57,553 nucleotides of DNA from Lachnospiraceae bacterium (GTDB lineage Bacteria > Bacillota > Clostridia > Lachnospirales > Lachnospiraceae): positions 1,059 through 58,611 of the forward strand of contig JAUNOI010000006.1 in the NCBI GenBank assembly GCA_030531165.1, in the 5' to 3' direction. Made by a program: the position numbers and the translations under genes. The notes under the pieces are model-generated. The model saw only the letters and a program-made list of their open reading frames with translations, had not been told where the DNA came from and ran no database searches. How positions within the stretch are numbered: the first letter of the stretch is position 1; every line of letters starts with the position of its first letter. Of the stretch, positions 8,205 to 17,728 are shown piece by piece.

Positions 8205-8726
8205 ATGCAGCAAGATGCAAATACTCTTTATAAGTTAATTATTTTATTTATGCTTGATAAAGTAGATTTTCCACTGACAAATTCACAAATCTCTGAATTC
8301 ATTCTCGAACAGGGATATACCAATTATTTTACATTACAGACAGCGCTCAATGAGCTGGTAGAATCGGACATGATAGAAATCGAAAGTATCCGTAATTCCT
8401 CCTTATATCATATGAAGCAATCTGGAAAAGAGGCTGTCGATATGTTCGAAGACCGCATTTCTGATGCGATCAAGCAGGATATTCTCGCTTATTTTGAAGA
8501 AAATAAATACAAACTCCGCAATGAGGTGGAAATCACTGCTGATTACTATCCTGCAAGAAAAGATGAATATTATGTCGTCTGTAAGATTAAGGAGAAAGGC
8601 AATGTTCTCCTGGAATTGAAATTAAATGTGATGTCAAAAGAACAGGCAGTTAAGATCTGCGATGATTGGCACAAGGACAGTTCTGATGTCTATGCCTATA
8701 TGGTCGAAAAACTGATGATGAAATAG
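8205..8726 (+). CDS. DUF4364 family protein
   Basis: The 173-residue protein begins with a predicted winged-helix-like region (residues ~5-70: LYKLIILFMLDKV..LTNSQISEFILEQGYTNYFTLQTALNEL) followed by a mixed alpha/beta part. It resembles the DUF4364 family common in Clostridia, whose wHTH-like start suggests DNA binding; its role is unknown. The ATG has AAGGAG upstream, and the gene ends the malic enzyme/radical SAM run, 17 bp behind the preceding stop and directly ahead of a terminator. Confidence 0.8.
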   Translation: MQQDANTLYKLIILFMLDKVDFPLTNSQISEFILEQGYTNYFTLQTALNELVESDMIEIESIRNSSLYHMKQSGKEAVDMFEDRISDAIKQDILAYFEENKYKLRNEVEITADYYPARKDEYYVVCKIKEKGNVLLELKLNVMSKEQAVKICDDWHKDSSDVYAYMVEKLMMK

Positions 8727-8728
8727 CA

Positions 8729-8760
8729 ATGAGAGAGACACAAACCCGTGCCTCTCTCAT
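8729..8760 (+). terminator. Terminator between DUF4364 gene and ysxC
   Basis: ATGAGAGAG and CTCTCTCAT with an inner CAC/GTG form a long stem, followed on the plus strand by ATTTTATTCTTC. It begins 3 bp past the DUF4364 stop and probably ends both convergent transcripts. Confidence 0.75.
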
Positions 8761-8763
8761 ATT

Positions 8764-9363
8764 TTATTCTTCTTCCGCTTCTAACACATATTCATCAATA
8801 AATTCCCAGATCTCTTCTCTTCCCTGTTTGGTCATCGATGAATATGGAAAGATCGGCGTGTTGCCGCGAAGCCCTAATTTATCGCGAATCGCCTTTATAT
8901 GCTTTTGGACCTGGCTTCGTTTTAATTTATCCAGTTTTGTTGCAATAATAACCGGATAATATCCATTGGAAATGATCCACTCATACATCTGACAGTCATT
9001 GGCAGACGGATCATGTCTGATATCGATCAATAAAAAGATGATCGCAAGCTGTTTTGATGTATGCAGATATTTCTCGATCATTTTTCCCCATTTCGCTTTT
9101 TCGGAAGCCGAAACTTTCGCATATCCATATCCCGGCAGATCCACAAAATAAAGCGCATCATTGATATTGTAAAAATTGATCGTCTGCGTCTTTCCCGGCT
9201 GAGAGGATATTCTCGCATAGGACTTTCGATTCATCAGTCCGTTGATCAGAGATGATTTTCCGACATTCGATTTTCCCGCAAATGCAACCTCCGGAAGCTT
9301 ATTCTCCGGCAGCTTACTCGTAAATCCACAGACGGTTTCCAAATTTATACTTTTTATAACCAT
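8764..9363 (-). CDS. ysxC: Ribosome biogenesis GTPase YsxC/EngB
   Basis: The 199-residue protein has the G1 loop GKSNVGKSSLIN, G3 DLPGYGYA, G4 TKLDKLKR and G5-like SSMTKQG, the pattern of the YihA/YsxC/EngB GTPases that act in late assembly of the 50S subunit. Its ATG has AGGAGG upstream and lies 14 bp after the lon stop. The lon-ysxC pairing is conserved in many Firmicutes and indicates an operon. Confidence 0.96.
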   Translation of the reverse strand: MVIKSINLETVCGFTSKLPENKLPEVAFAGKSNVGKSSLINGLMNRKSYARISSQPGKTQTINFYNINDALYFVDLPGYGYAKVSASEKAKWGKMIEKYLHTSKQLAIIFLLIDIRHDPSANDCQMYEWIISNGYYPVIIATKLDKLKRSQVQKHIKAIRDKLGLRGNTPIFPYSSMTKQGREEIWEFIDEYVLEAEEE

Positions 9364-9377
9364 AATGTCGTATCCTC

Positions 9378-11678
9378 CTATACAAAGGCAGCTTCAATGA
9401 TCTCCCCTATGCGCTTCACATAGGTAATCTTTAAGCCATCCGTAATCTCCTGATCGATATCCTTTACATTTTTCTTGTTTTTAATCGGAACAAATACCTC
9501 GGTTACCCCTGCATTCTTTGCAGCGAGCAGCTTTTCTTTTAGGCCGCCGATCGCCAGAACATGTCCCCGAAGTGTAATTTCCCCGGTCATGGCGATATCC
9601 CCACGGACTTTTGTCCCTGTAACAGCGGATAAGACGGCCGTTGTCATCGTAACACCTGCGGATGGTCCATCTTTTGGTACGGCGCCTTCCGGAACATGAA
9701 TATGAATATCGTGCTTTTCAAAATAATCTTCTGCAATATGATATTGTTCTGATACAGAACGAACATAACTGATTGCAATCTGTGCGGATTCTTTCATAAC
9801 ATCCCCAAGATTTCCGGTAAGCTGTAACTTTCCTTTTCCCGGCATCGTATTCACTTCAACCTGAAGCGTATCTCCGCCGACACTCGTCCACGCCAGTCCC
9901 CGGACAATCCCGCATTTTGCCTCCAGATCCTTATCATCATCGGAAAAAGGAGCTGTTCCAAGCATCTCTTTGACGCGTTTTTTTGTAATGGTTACATTTT
10001 CCTTATCTTTCTCCAAAATGATCCTTGCTGATTTTCTGCATATGTCGCCGATCTTATGCTCCAGCGAGCGAACGCCGGCCTCCCTCGTATAATGCCTGAT
10101 AATCTCCAAGATCGCCTCTTTACGGAACCGCACCTGCTTTTTATCCAACCCATTTGCTTCTAACTGCTTTTTCACGAGATATCGGTCCGCGATATGGAAT
10201 TTTTCATTTTCCGTATAACTGGATACCTCGATAATCTCCATACGGTCATACAGAGGCTTCGGAATCATCGATGCATCATTCGCCGTCGCTATGAACAGCA
10301 CTTCGCTCAGATCAAGCGGAACTTCCAGATAATGATCGCGGAAATTCACATTCTGTTCCCCATCCAGCACTTCCAATAATGCGGATGCGGTATCACCGCG
10401 CTGATCTTTTCCCGTTTTGTCAATTTCATCAAGCAGGATCAGCGGGTTCGAAACCTGTGCTTTTTTGATCGCTTCTGCAATTCGCCCTGGCATCGCTCCG
10501 ATATACGTCTTTCGGTGTCCACGGATTTCCGCTTCATCCCGAACTCCTCCTAAAGAAATTCGAACATATTTTTTATTCAACGCCCGCGCGATGGAACGTC
10601 CGATCGATGTCTTTCCTGTTCCCGGAGGTCCGACCAGACAAATGATCGGTGCTTCGCCTTTTTTCGTCAAAGTACGAACCGCCAGAAATTCTAAAATGCG
10701 TTCTTTGATCTTATCCAGTCCATAATGATCTTCTTCTAAAATCTGAGCCGCATTTTTCATATCACGGTTTTCTTCCTGATATTTGTTCCACGGCATCTCC
10801 AGCATCGTCTCTATATAATTGCGCAGCATTCCGCTGTCGCCCGCCATAGCAGGCATGCTCTTAAAACGGTTGATTTCCTTGATCAGCTTATCTTTCACTT
10901 CTTCGGAAGCATCTAATTCTTTTGTCTGTCTTAAAAATACATCAGCATCTTCTTCAATTGAAGTTTCCCCCAATTCTTCACGAATGACCTGCATCTGTTC
11001 ACGGAGCATATAATCGCGCTGGTTTTTATCCACAGCAGCCTTTACCTTCACCTGAATTTCTTTCTGCACGCGAGCGATCTCGCATGCCTCTGATAAGATC
11101 ACAAGCATCCGTTCCGCTCTCCCTTTTAAATTGGATATCTCCAATATGTCCTGCTTCTTTTCTAATTGAAACGGCAAATGCGTTGCAATCTCATCAATGA
11201 ATGTCTCCAGATTTTGAATATTTAAACTTCTTGCCATAAAATCCTGATTTAACTGAGGATTTTGTGCATGATATGCCTGCAGCCCATTTTTTAAATTTTC
11301 TAAATATGCTTCTTCTTCATAGGCTTGGAATTCGCTATGCGTTTCCAGAGTTTCCGTCTCCACCCGAAAAGAAGGATCTGTCTCACATATTTCTTTGAGA
11401 GATGCGCGCTCTATCCCCTCCACAAATACACGGATAATATTATGCGGCATCTTTACGATCTGTTTGATCCTTGCCACCAGCCCTACCGCATATAAATCTT
11501 CCGCCTGAGGTGCTTCTATATTCGGATCGATCTGATTACACAGAAAGATCATCTGATCATTTTGCATTGCTTCCTGAACTGCTGCGGCTGATTTTTCCCT
11601 GGACACGTCAAAATGAACCGTTGTACCTGGGTAAATCATCTTTCCACGCAGTGCAATCATCGGTAATACTCTTATCAT
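9378..11678 (-). CDS. lonA: ATP-dependent protease Lon
   Basis: At 766 residues this is a full-length LonA: an N-terminal substrate-binding LON domain (to about residue 200), a coiled-coil region, an AAA+ module with Walker A GPPGTGKTS and Walker B LILLDEIDK, and a C-terminal serine protease domain. The catalytic dyad is Ser673 in PKDGPSAG and Lys716 in GGLKEKLLAAK. It degrades misfolded and selected regulatory proteins in the cytoplasm. The start is set by AGGAG. It lies downstream of clpX behind a hairpin, so it may have partly independent transcription, and is followed closely by ysxC. Confidence 0.97.
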   Translation of the reverse strand: MIRVLPMIALRGKMIYPGTTVHFDVSREKSAAAVQEAMQNDQMIFLCNQIDPNIEAPQAEDLYAVGLVARIKQIVKMPHNIIRVFVEGIERASLKEICETDPSFRVETETLETHSEFQAYEEEAYLENLKNGLQAYHAQNPQLNQDFMARSLNIQNLETFIDEIATHLPFQLEKKQDILEISNLKGRAERMLVILSEACEIARVQKEIQVKVKAAVDKNQRDYMLREQMQVIREELGETSIEEDADVFLRQTKELDASEEVKDKLIKEINRFKSMPAMAGDSGMLRNYIETMLEMPWNKYQEENRDMKNAAQILEEDHYGLDKIKERILEFLAVRTLTKKGEAPIICLVGPPGTGKTSIGRSIARALNKKYVRISLGGVRDEAEIRGHRKTYIGAMPGRIAEAIKKAQVSNPLILLDEIDKTGKDQRGDTASALLEVLDGEQNVNFRDHYLEVPLDLSEVLFIATANDASMIPKPLYDRMEIIEVSSYTENEKFHIADRYLVKKQLEANGLDKKQVRFRKEAILEIIRHYTREAGVRSLEHKIGDICRKSARIILEKDKENVTITKKRVKEMLGTAPFSDDDKDLEAKCGIVRGLAWTSVGGDTLQVEVNTMPGKGKLQLTGNLGDVMKESAQIAISYVRSVSEQYHIAEDYFEKHDIHIHVPEGAVPKDGPSAGVTMTTAVLSAVTGTKVRGDIAMTGEITLRGHVLAIGGLKEKLLAAKNAGVTEVFVPIKNKKNVKDIDQEITDGLKITYVKRIGEIIEAAFV

Positions 11679-11702
11679 ATGTTTCTCCTAAAAATATATG
11701 AA

Positions 11703-11739
11703 AACTGCTCCCATAAAATAATCTTATGGAAGCAGTTTA
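11703..11739 (-). terminator. Terminator between clpX and lonA
   Basis: A 15-bp stem (AAACTGCTTCCATAA with TTATGGGAGCAGTTT in the minus-strand RNA, one U-G pair) begins 3 bp past the clpX stop and is followed by TTTTCATATATTTTT. It should end much of the clpX transcript or act as a processing site before lonA. Confidence 0.8.
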
Positions 11740-11742
11740 ATC

Positions 11743-13047
11743 TTAGGCAATTTCGCCACTGTTCTTCTTTGTGTTTCTCTTTGCAGTTAATGATTTAACC
11801 GGCTTTTTTTCATCAGAACGAATCATGATCGGTTCTGCTCCATTCTCAACTGCATCCTTGGTAATGATACAGCGTTCGATATAATCATCCGACGGTACCT
11901 GATACATCAGATCCATGATGACCGATTCCATGATCGCACGGAGCCCTCTGGCACCTGTGCTTCGCTCTATCGCTTTATGGGCGATTGCACGTAAAGCGTC
12001 ATCTTCAAACTCCAATGTAACACCGTCTAATTCAAACAGCTTGCAATATTGCTTTACAATCGAATTCTTTGGCTGCGTCAATATGCTGACCAGTGCTTCT
12101 TCATCCAATTTATCTAAGGATACAACAACCGGCACACGACCTACAAATTCAGGAATCAGACCAAACTTCACCAAATCCTGCGGCAATACCTTTTTAAGCA
12201 GCGCATCTAAATCCTTTTTACTTTGCTGTTCAATGACTGCATTAAATCCTAAGGACTTTTTACCGGTTCTGGAATCAATGATCTTTTCCAATCCATCGAA
12301 GGCTCCGCCGCAAATAAAGAGAATATTCGTCGTATCGATCTGAATAAATTCCTGATGCGGATGCTTTCTGCCTCCCTGCGGAGGTACGGATGCAACCGTG
12401 CCCTCAATAATCTTTAACAATGCCTGTTGGACACCTTCACCGGAAACATCTCTCGTGATCGATGTATTTTCTGATTTTCTTGTAATCTTATCAATCTCAT
12501 CAATATAGATAATTCCGCATTCAGCGCGTTCAATATCATAATCTGCCGCCTGAATGATCTTCAATAAAATATTCTCTACATCTTCGCCGACATATCCCGC
12601 TTCTGTCAGTGCTGTTGCATCTGCAATCGCAAATGGCACATTCAGAATCTTCGCGAGCGTCTGCGCGAGCAATGTCTTACCGGACCCGGTCGGACCGAGC
12701 ATTAAGATATTACTTTTTTGTAATTCCACATCCGAATTCTCATTTGCGAGAATTCTCTTATAATGGTTGTAAACAGAAACTGCCAGAACCTTTTTGGCTT
12801 CATCCTGTCCAATTACATACTGATCGAGAAATTCCTTGATCTCTTTTGGTTTTAATAGGTTAATTCCATCCTGATTATCATATGGTACGAATTCATCTGC
12901 AATGATCTCACTGCAGATTTCGATACATTCATCGCAAATATACACATTCTTTGCTTTCGGACCTGCGATCAGCTTACGCACCTGGTCCTGAGTCTTATTG
13001 CAGAAAGAGCATCGAAACTGCTTTCTATCATCCATTCTACCTGCCAT
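11743..13047 (-). CDS. clpX: ClpX, ATPase subunit of ClpXP
   Basis: The 434-residue protein has the N-terminal C4 zinc finger (CSFCNKT...YICDEC), Walker A GPTGSGKT, Walker [10 protein letters not shown], an R-finger region near [13 protein letters not shown] and the C-terminal [10 protein letters not shown] sensor 2 motif. It unfolds tagged proteins and feeds them to ClpP, whose gene ends 7 bp upstream, so the two are co-translated from one message. A C-terminal tail rich in Lys/Arg (about 15 residues) is extra. Confidence 0.97.
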   Translation of the reverse strand: MAGRMDDRKQFRCSFCNKTQDQVRKLIAGPKAKNVYICDECIEICSEIIADEFVPYDNQDGINLLKPKEIKEFLDQYVIGQDEAKKVLAVSVYNHYKRILANENSDVELQKSNILMLGPTGSGKTLLAQTLAKILNVPFAIADATALTEAGYVGEDVENILLKIIQAADYDIERAECGIIYIDEIDKITRKSENTSITRDVSGEGVQQALLKIIEGTVASVPPQGGRKHPHQEFIQIDTTNILFICGGAFDGLEKIIDSRTGKKSLGFNAVIEQQSKKDLDALLKKVLPQDLVKFGLIPEFVGRVPVVVSLDKLDEEALVSILTQPKNSIVKQYCKLFELDGVTLEFEDDALRAIAHKAIERSTGARGLRAIMESVIMDLMYQVPSDDYIERCIITKDAVENGAEPIMIRSDEKKPVKSLTAKRNTKKNSGEIA

Positions 13048-13054
13048 ATATTAT

Positions 13055-13636
13055 CTACCTCTTACTAATTACACAATCGATCAATCCATATGCAGCTGCT
13101 TCTTCTGCCGTCATATAATTATCACGCTCTGTATCTGCAGCAATTTTCTCATATGGCTGACCTGTATTTTCACTTAAAATCGTATTCAACTTTTTCTTCG
13201 TCTGAATAATATGGTTTGATACGATCTCAATATCCGTTGCCTGTCCCTGCGCTCCACCGGAAGGCTGATGAATCATAATTTCCGCATTTGGCAGCGCATA
13301 GCGCTTTCCTTTTGCACCACCGGCTAATAGAAATGCTCCCATGCTGGCAGCCATTCCCATGCAGATCGTAGAAACGTCGCATTTGATATACTGCATGGTA
13401 TCATAAATCGCCATGCCGGCTACAACGGAGCCGCCCGGACTGTTAATATACAGATTAATATCTTTATCCGGATCTTCAGACTCTAAAAATAATAACTGAG
13501 ATACGATCAAACCTGCGGATACATCTGTTACCTCTTCACCTAAAAAGATGATTCTGTCTTTTAAAAGTCTTGAATAAATATCATAAGAGCGTTCACCCCT
13601 ACCTGTTTGTTCAATGACATAAGGTACAAAACTCAT
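13055..13636 (-). CDS. clpP: ClpP protease subunit
   Basis: With the start at 13636 the protein has 193 residues, the normal ClpP size, and AGGAGG lies eight bases upstream; an upstream in-frame start at 13669 lacks such a site. The catalytic triad is Ser98 in GMAASMG, His123 in MIHQPSGG and Asp172, numbered exactly as in Bacillus ClpP. It forms the tetradecameric protease chamber used by ClpX. It follows tig, with a long palindrome between them, and precedes clpX by 7 bp. Confidence 0.97.
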   Translation of the reverse strand: MSFVPYVIEQTGRGERSYDIYSRLLKDRIIFLGEEVTDVSAGLIVSQLLFLESEDPDKDINLYINSPGGSVVAGMAIYDTMQYIKCDVSTICMGMAASMGAFLLAGGAKGKRYALPNAEIMIHQPSGGAQGQATDIEIVSNHIIQTKKKLNTILSENTGQPYEKIAADTERDNYMTAEEAAAYGLIDCVISKR

Positions 13637-13694
13637 CAAAATTCCTCCTGTCTTTCTAAAAATCTCCATTAAAATGATATTATCAATAAATAGC

Positions 13695-13726
13695 GTAAAG
13701 AAAGGGAAGATCTTCCCTTTCTTTAC
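13695..13726 (-). terminator. 32-bp perfect palindrome between tig and clpP
   Basis: GTAAAGAAAGGGAAGA is followed immediately by its exact reverse complement, so the two 16-base arms meet without a loop. It lies 32 bp past the tig stop and 58 bp ahead of the clpP start. The 3' arm is pyrimidine-rich (CCCTTTCTTT), so it probably serves as an intrinsic terminator or a tig/clpPX balancing element. Confidence 0.65.
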
Positions 13727-13758
13727 TGGATATATGCAATGCTATCGCACATTTATTA

Positions 13759-15039
13759 CTATTTTGATTCTGCAACAAGGAAATCAACTGCTTTTTGAAC
13801 AGCGATATCATCTTTCATCTGTTCTTTCTGAGCATCTCCAAAGATCTGTTTGATCTTTTCTACTTCCATCTGATACATCTCAGCCATGTTAGCAAGTTCT
13901 TTTTCAATATCTTCTTCCGTAGCCTGAATATCTTCAGCAGCTACGATTGCTTCTAATACTAATCTTGACTGAATGCGCTTTTCAGCCTGTGGCTTCATCT
14001 CTTCTAACATCTGTTCTTTTGTAGAACCGGAGAACTGTAAATACTGATCGATGGAAATTCCCTGATAGCTGATATTCTGAGCAAATTCCTGATACATCTG
14101 TTCAGCCTGATCTTCAATCATCACTTCTGGAATATCCATTGTTGCATTTTCAATGACTAAATCTACTAATTTATTCTCTTTTTCTGTTTTTGCAGCTTTT
14201 TCTTTCTTTTCAACTAATTTGGCACGGATATCCGCTTTATATTCGTCTAATGTATCAAATTCTGATACTTCATCAGCAAATTCATCATCGATTACCGGCA
14301 GTTCTTTTACTTTGATGCCATTAATCTTTACTTCAAATACAGCAGCTTTACCTGCTAAATCCGGCGCATGATACTCTTCTGGGAATGTTACGTGAACTTC
14401 CACTTCATCACCAATATTGGCACCGATCAGCTGTTCTTCGAAATTGTCGATAAAAGAACCGGAACCGATCACTAATGTCTGATTCTCAGCAGTTCCACCG
14501 TCAAATTTTACACCATCTACAGATCCGGAATAATCGATCAATGCGATATCTCCATCCTCAATTGGTCGGTCTTCAACAGTAATTTCTCTTGCATTTTCTT
14601 CCTGCTGTTTTACTAATTCAGCAGAAACTTCTTCATCCGTTACTTCTTCCACTTCTACAGAAGCTTCTAATCCTTTATATTCACCTAAAGTTACTTCCGG
14701 TTTTAAAGCAACTTCAGCTGTAAAGATAAATGCTTTTCCTTTTTCGATCTGTTCAATATCGATTTCAGGACGGGATACGATCTCTAACTCGCAGTCCTGC
14801 ATCTCTTTTGCATAAGCATCCGGAATAATGATGTTCGCTGCTTCTTCGTAAAAAACCTCTGGTCCGTATAATTTTTCAATATAAGCCTGTGGCACTTTGC
14901 CTTTACGGAATCCAGGAACGTTAAAGCTTTTTTTCTGTTTATTATAAGCCTTTGTCATAGCTTTTTTAAATTCAGCTGCATCTACTTCGATGGTCAGCTT
15001 AGCCATATTATGTTCCAATTTTTCAACTTGTAAACTCAT
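13759..15039 (-). CDS. tig: Trigger factor
   Basis: At 426 residues this is a full-length trigger factor: a ribosome-binding N domain with the signature PGFRKGKVP (residues ~41-49), an FKBP-type prolyl isomerase domain (about 150-245) and a long helical chaperone domain. It binds nascent chains at the ribosome exit tunnel. The ATG is preceded by AGGAGG. It heads the tig-clpP-clpX-lon-ysxC block and has its own promoter. Compare the membrane-anchored relative encoded at 53093-54061, which lacks the ribosome-binding signature. Confidence 0.97.
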   Translation of the reverse strand: MSLQVEKLEHNMAKLTIEVDAAEFKKAMTKAYNKQKKSFNVPGFRKGKVPQAYIEKLYGPEVFYEEAANIIIPDAYAKEMQDCELEIVSRPEIDIEQIEKGKAFIFTAEVALKPEVTLGEYKGLEASVEVEEVTDEEVSAELVKQQEENAREITVEDRPIEDGDIALIDYSGSVDGVKFDGGTAENQTLVIGSGSFIDNFEEQLIGANIGDEVEVHVTFPEEYHAPDLAGKAAVFEVKINGIKVKELPVIDDEFADEVSEFDTLDEYKADIRAKLVEKKEKAAKTEKENKLVDLVIENATMDIPEVMIEDQAEQMYQEFAQNISYQGISIDQYLQFSGSTKEQMLEEMKPQAEKRIQSRLVLEAIVAAEDIQATEEDIEKELANMAEMYQMEVEKIKQIFGDAQKEQMKDDIAVQKAVDFLVAESK

Positions 15040-15105
15040 TTTATGAATCCTCCTAAAATTTATCTTGTAATATTATGCATATCTTTCCACATTAGACATT
15101 TCCAT

Positions 15106-15134
15106 ATTATAACATAACAAAAAATCTATGTCTA
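15106..15134 (-). promoter_or_regulatory. Sigma-A promoter of tig
   Basis: TAGACA, a 17-bp spacer and a perfect TATAAT lie about 70 bp upstream of tig, just past the LtaS-like gene. Confidence 0.75.
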
Positions 15135-15138
15135 CTAT

Positions 15139-17232
15139 TTATTCCTGATTTTCACTTGCCCCGCTTTGCCTGAATACGTACTCCGGCGACCTGCTGAGTG
15201 TCCTTGGAGCTTTGCTGATGATATCCACTTCAAAGGTATCCCCATCCTTAATATCTTCCTTCGATATCTCAATCAGATGCTTGTTATGAAACGTTGTCGA
15301 AATCTTATTTCCTTCTACGACTACATTTGTATAGCTGGTAAAATTATTTCCTACCATAAAGATACCATTATCTGATTCATAAATCTTCTTCACACTCAGA
15401 TTCTTAACACCAAATTCAATGTCCGTTGCCTCATATGGATTCTCCTGATTATACATATAATTCTTTCCATAGAAGATATCATACTGTAAATTTCTCAGAT
15501 CATTTTGAAATGTCTTGGAATCCGACTGTGTCTGATGGAACTTCGTCAAAATTCCATTATGAAGGCCAATTCTATCCATAATATTCGCTGCAAGCTGATA
15601 CGTCTCGATATTGCCATCCTGTTTCTTCAAACCGATATTATCCCAGATAAAATAACTGGTCCAGTACTTATTACCATAGGTCAGATCTTCGTCTTCTACA
15701 TCCAAACTTGGCAGATGATCTCCATACATAACAAGAATCGTATCCTCGCCGCGTTCTTCAAGCGATTTTACCAGTTCGCCGACAAACTGATCCATCTGAT
15801 AAATCTGATTCGAATAGTAGATATACTTATTGCGGAGCGCTTCATCCTCTATGCCCTCTACATCAATAACCGGATTCTCGATCACCTCATTCGTCGGATA
15901 ATCTCCGTGTCCCTGAACAGAGATCGTATAAATAAAGTCCTGATTCTCCGTAGAATCTAAAACATCTTTGATCTGATCTGTTAAAATATAATCTTTGGAC
16001 CATCCATTCTCTGTCCATTTCTGAATATCCATACATTCTTTCGTCGTAAATGTATCGTATCCCAAATTAGCAAATACAAGGTCCCTGTCATAAAATGCTG
16101 CACTGTTATTATGGATCGCATGGGCAGAATAACCTTCCTGCTTCAAATCCGTCATAACACTTTCGCATGTGTGGTCCTGCAATACCGTCTTATATGGATA
16201 CTCCGCTGCACCAAACAGGTCCAGATCCATCTGCGTCATGATCTCGAATTCGGTATTGGCTGTACCCGCACCATAAGAAGGTGTCATCGTATGTCCGGAT
16301 GAATAATTCCTCATCAGTCTGTGGAAGTTCGGAATTGGATCTTTGTTAAACTTTAATCCTTTTACCTGGGTCGGATCAAAGAAGGACTCCAACTGTACAA
16401 AAATAATATTCGGCGTCTGCTTTTTCACTTTACTCTTTTTCGCAGTTGTCTTACTTGCTTTTTCCGTCTTCTCGACGATCTTCTCAATCTTTTCCTCGGA
16501 ATAGTTGGACGGTCTGTCAATTCCAGTCTTCAAAGCAGTTACCGTAAAACAATACGGAGTACCGTAATCGGAATATGCAAGCCGGATATTGTGAATCTCC
16601 GTTGAAATAAACCCGGTAGAAAGGTTGTATTTTGTCGTTCCTAAAAACGCAATTGCGATTACTGCAAATGCAATTACATTTTTTAATGTTCGTGGTTTTG
16701 TAAACTTTTCTTCCTGAGGCAAATAAAGGAAACCGCTGACTAATAAAACCAATCCGATCAACAGTCCCGATCCCATAGCAATAATCGCCGGCATCGAGTA
16801 ATAATTAGTAATAACAGGTAAAACGGACTTCATCAACGTAATATCTACATATGTAAATGGAGTATTACGGCTATCAAGCATTAAAAAATTAACGAGTCCA
16901 ACACCGCCCCATAGTACCGAAATTACAATATACGCAAATATCCTTTTCCGTACGATCAGGACAATAGAATAGGAAAAGAAAAGAATAAACACGCTGTACA
17001 AGAACATCGATGTCTTTTGTGTAATAAATCCCCATGTGCTGAGCGGAAATGACTGTCTGCCCGCTTCTTCGAGTACAACTGCAAAAATAACCGCAATCAG
17101 GGCATTTAATAAAAGTGGTTTATTATAGAGAAATTTCATAATAACCGTAACCGCTTTCCATACCGGACGCAATACAAACTTGATTTTTTCCTTTATAAAA
17201 TTCTTCGTATTTCTTAATCGTTCTTTCATCAT
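15139..17232 (-). CDS. LtaS-like phosphoglycerol transferase, membrane protein
   Basis: The 697-residue protein has about five N-terminal membrane segments (residues ~40-215) and an extracytoplasmic sulfatase-fold domain. Key pieces are FVQLESFFDP (metal-binding Glu), YGAGTANTEFE (nucleophile Thr) and VMYGDHLPSL (metal-binding His). This matches LtaS-type enzymes that move glycerol phosphate from phosphatidylglycerol to a growing polymer or glycolipid. A C-terminal region of about 100 residues past the sulfatase core has a beta-rich appearance and is not part of the standard catalytic domain. The two tandem ATG codons at the start are both usable with AGGTG upstream. Substrate (true lipoteichoic acid or another polymer) is not decided. 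Confidence 0.87.
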   Translation of the reverse strand: MMKERLRNTKNFIKEKIKFVLRPVWKAVTVIMKFLYNKPLLLNALIAVIFAVVLEEAGRQSFPLSTWGFITQKTSMFLYSVFILFFSYSIVLIVRKRIFAYIVISVLWGGVGLVNFLMLDSRNTPFTYVDITLMKSVLPVITNYYSMPAIIAMGSGLLIGLVLLVSGFLYLPQEEKFTKPRTLKNVIAFAVIAIAFLGTTKYNLSTGFISTEIHNIRLAYSDYGTPYCFTVTALKTGIDRPSNYSEEKIEKIVEKTEKASKTTAKKSKVKKQTPNIIFVQLESFFDPTQVKGLKFNKDPIPNFHRLMRNYSSGHTMTPSYGAGTANTEFEIMTQMDLDLFGAAEYPYKTVLQDHTCESVMTDLKQEGYSAHAIHNNSAAFYDRDLVFANLGYDTFTTKECMDIQKWTENGWSKDYILTDQIKDVLDSTENQDFIYTISVQGHGDYPTNEVIENPVIDVEGIEDEALRNKYIYYSNQIYQMDQFVGELVKSLEERGEDTILVMYGDHLPSLDVEDEDLTYGNKYWTSYFIWDNIGLKKQDGNIETYQLAANIMDRIGLHNGILTKFHQTQSDSKTFQNDLRNLQYDIFYGKNYMYNQENPYEATDIEFGVKNLSVKKIYESDNGIFMVGNNFTSYTNVVVEGNKISTTFHNKHLIEISKEDIKDGDTFEVDIISKAPRTLSRSPEYVFRQSGASENQE

Positions 17233-17271
17233 ACTTCACCTAATTTTATCATTGTTAACATTAATATCGCT

Positions 17272-17300
17272 ATTATAACACTTAAATTTTAATCTATCCA
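17272..17300 (-). promoter_or_regulatory. Probable promoter of LtaS-like gene
   Basis: TATAAT (17277-17272) with TGGATA 17 bp upstream lies about 40 bp ahead of the gene. The -35 box is weak (four of six). Confidence 0.55.
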
Positions 17301-17362
17301 TAAAAATTCTCTTATCTTTTTCTTAAATCCGCATCTATCCGCTGAATTCCTGATTTTTTTTA

Positions 17363-17391
17363 TTGACTTTTTGACAATGTAATGATAAAGT
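17363..17391 (+). promoter_or_regulatory. Probable promoter of glmS
   Basis: TTGACT, a 17-bp spacer and TAAAGT lie about 75 bp upstream of the ribozyme cleavage site. A second TTGACA eight bases further in has no good -10 partner. Confidence 0.5.
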
Positions 17392-17471
17392 TAGTGGGAT
17401 TTATAGGCATTTGAGGTTTTGCACCTATACTTCGAATATAGTAAGAAAGGAGAATATTTTACAAATAGCAA

Positions 17472-17626
17472 GCGCCAGATCCTGATGTGATGGATTCAGG
17501 ATGACGAGGAGAAAAGTGATCGAAGATTCGGCGGATGCTTTTCCGTACCGCTTTGGGTACGTATTTTCTGACAAACCCCGGAAGTAATTGCGGGAACAGA
17601 GACAGAATTACCAAAGCAGCAAAACC
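17472..17626 (+). ncRNA. glmS ribozyme
   Basis: The RNA begins with the hallmark AGCGCCAGA; self-cleavage is expected between A17471 and G17472. The conserved core follows in order: the closing helix CCTG..CAGG, TGACGAGGA, then GATCGAAGATTCGGCGGATGC, a P3 hairpin (GTACC..GGGTAC), and a 3' pseudoknot/P4 region ending around CCAAAGCAGC. Glucosamine-6-phosphate acts as the cleavage cofactor, lowering glmS mRNA when its product is abundant. The 3' limit is approximate. Confidence 0.93.
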
Positions 17627-17645
17627 GCATATAATATGATAGACT

Positions 17646-17695
17646 GTTCAGCCTTTTTGTAATATACCATCCTTTAACCGGTATTCTGGCTGAAC
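17646..17695 (+). promoter_or_regulatory. Long hairpin between glmS ribozyme and start codon
   Basis: GTTCAGCC (17646-17653) pairs with GGCTGAAC (17688-17695), and AATATACC inside pairs with GGTATT. The stem ends about 15 bases before the AAGGAG ribosome site. It lacks a U-run, so it is not a terminator; it may protect the cleaved mRNA or separate ribozyme from translation start. Confidence 0.55.
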
Positions 17696-17728
17696 GATAA
17701 CAATTTAATTCAAAAGGAGATTTTCATT

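Noticed and set aside
11915-12343. 142-codon plus-strand frame opposite clpX
   Set aside because: Antisense shadow of a conserved gene without a ribosome site.
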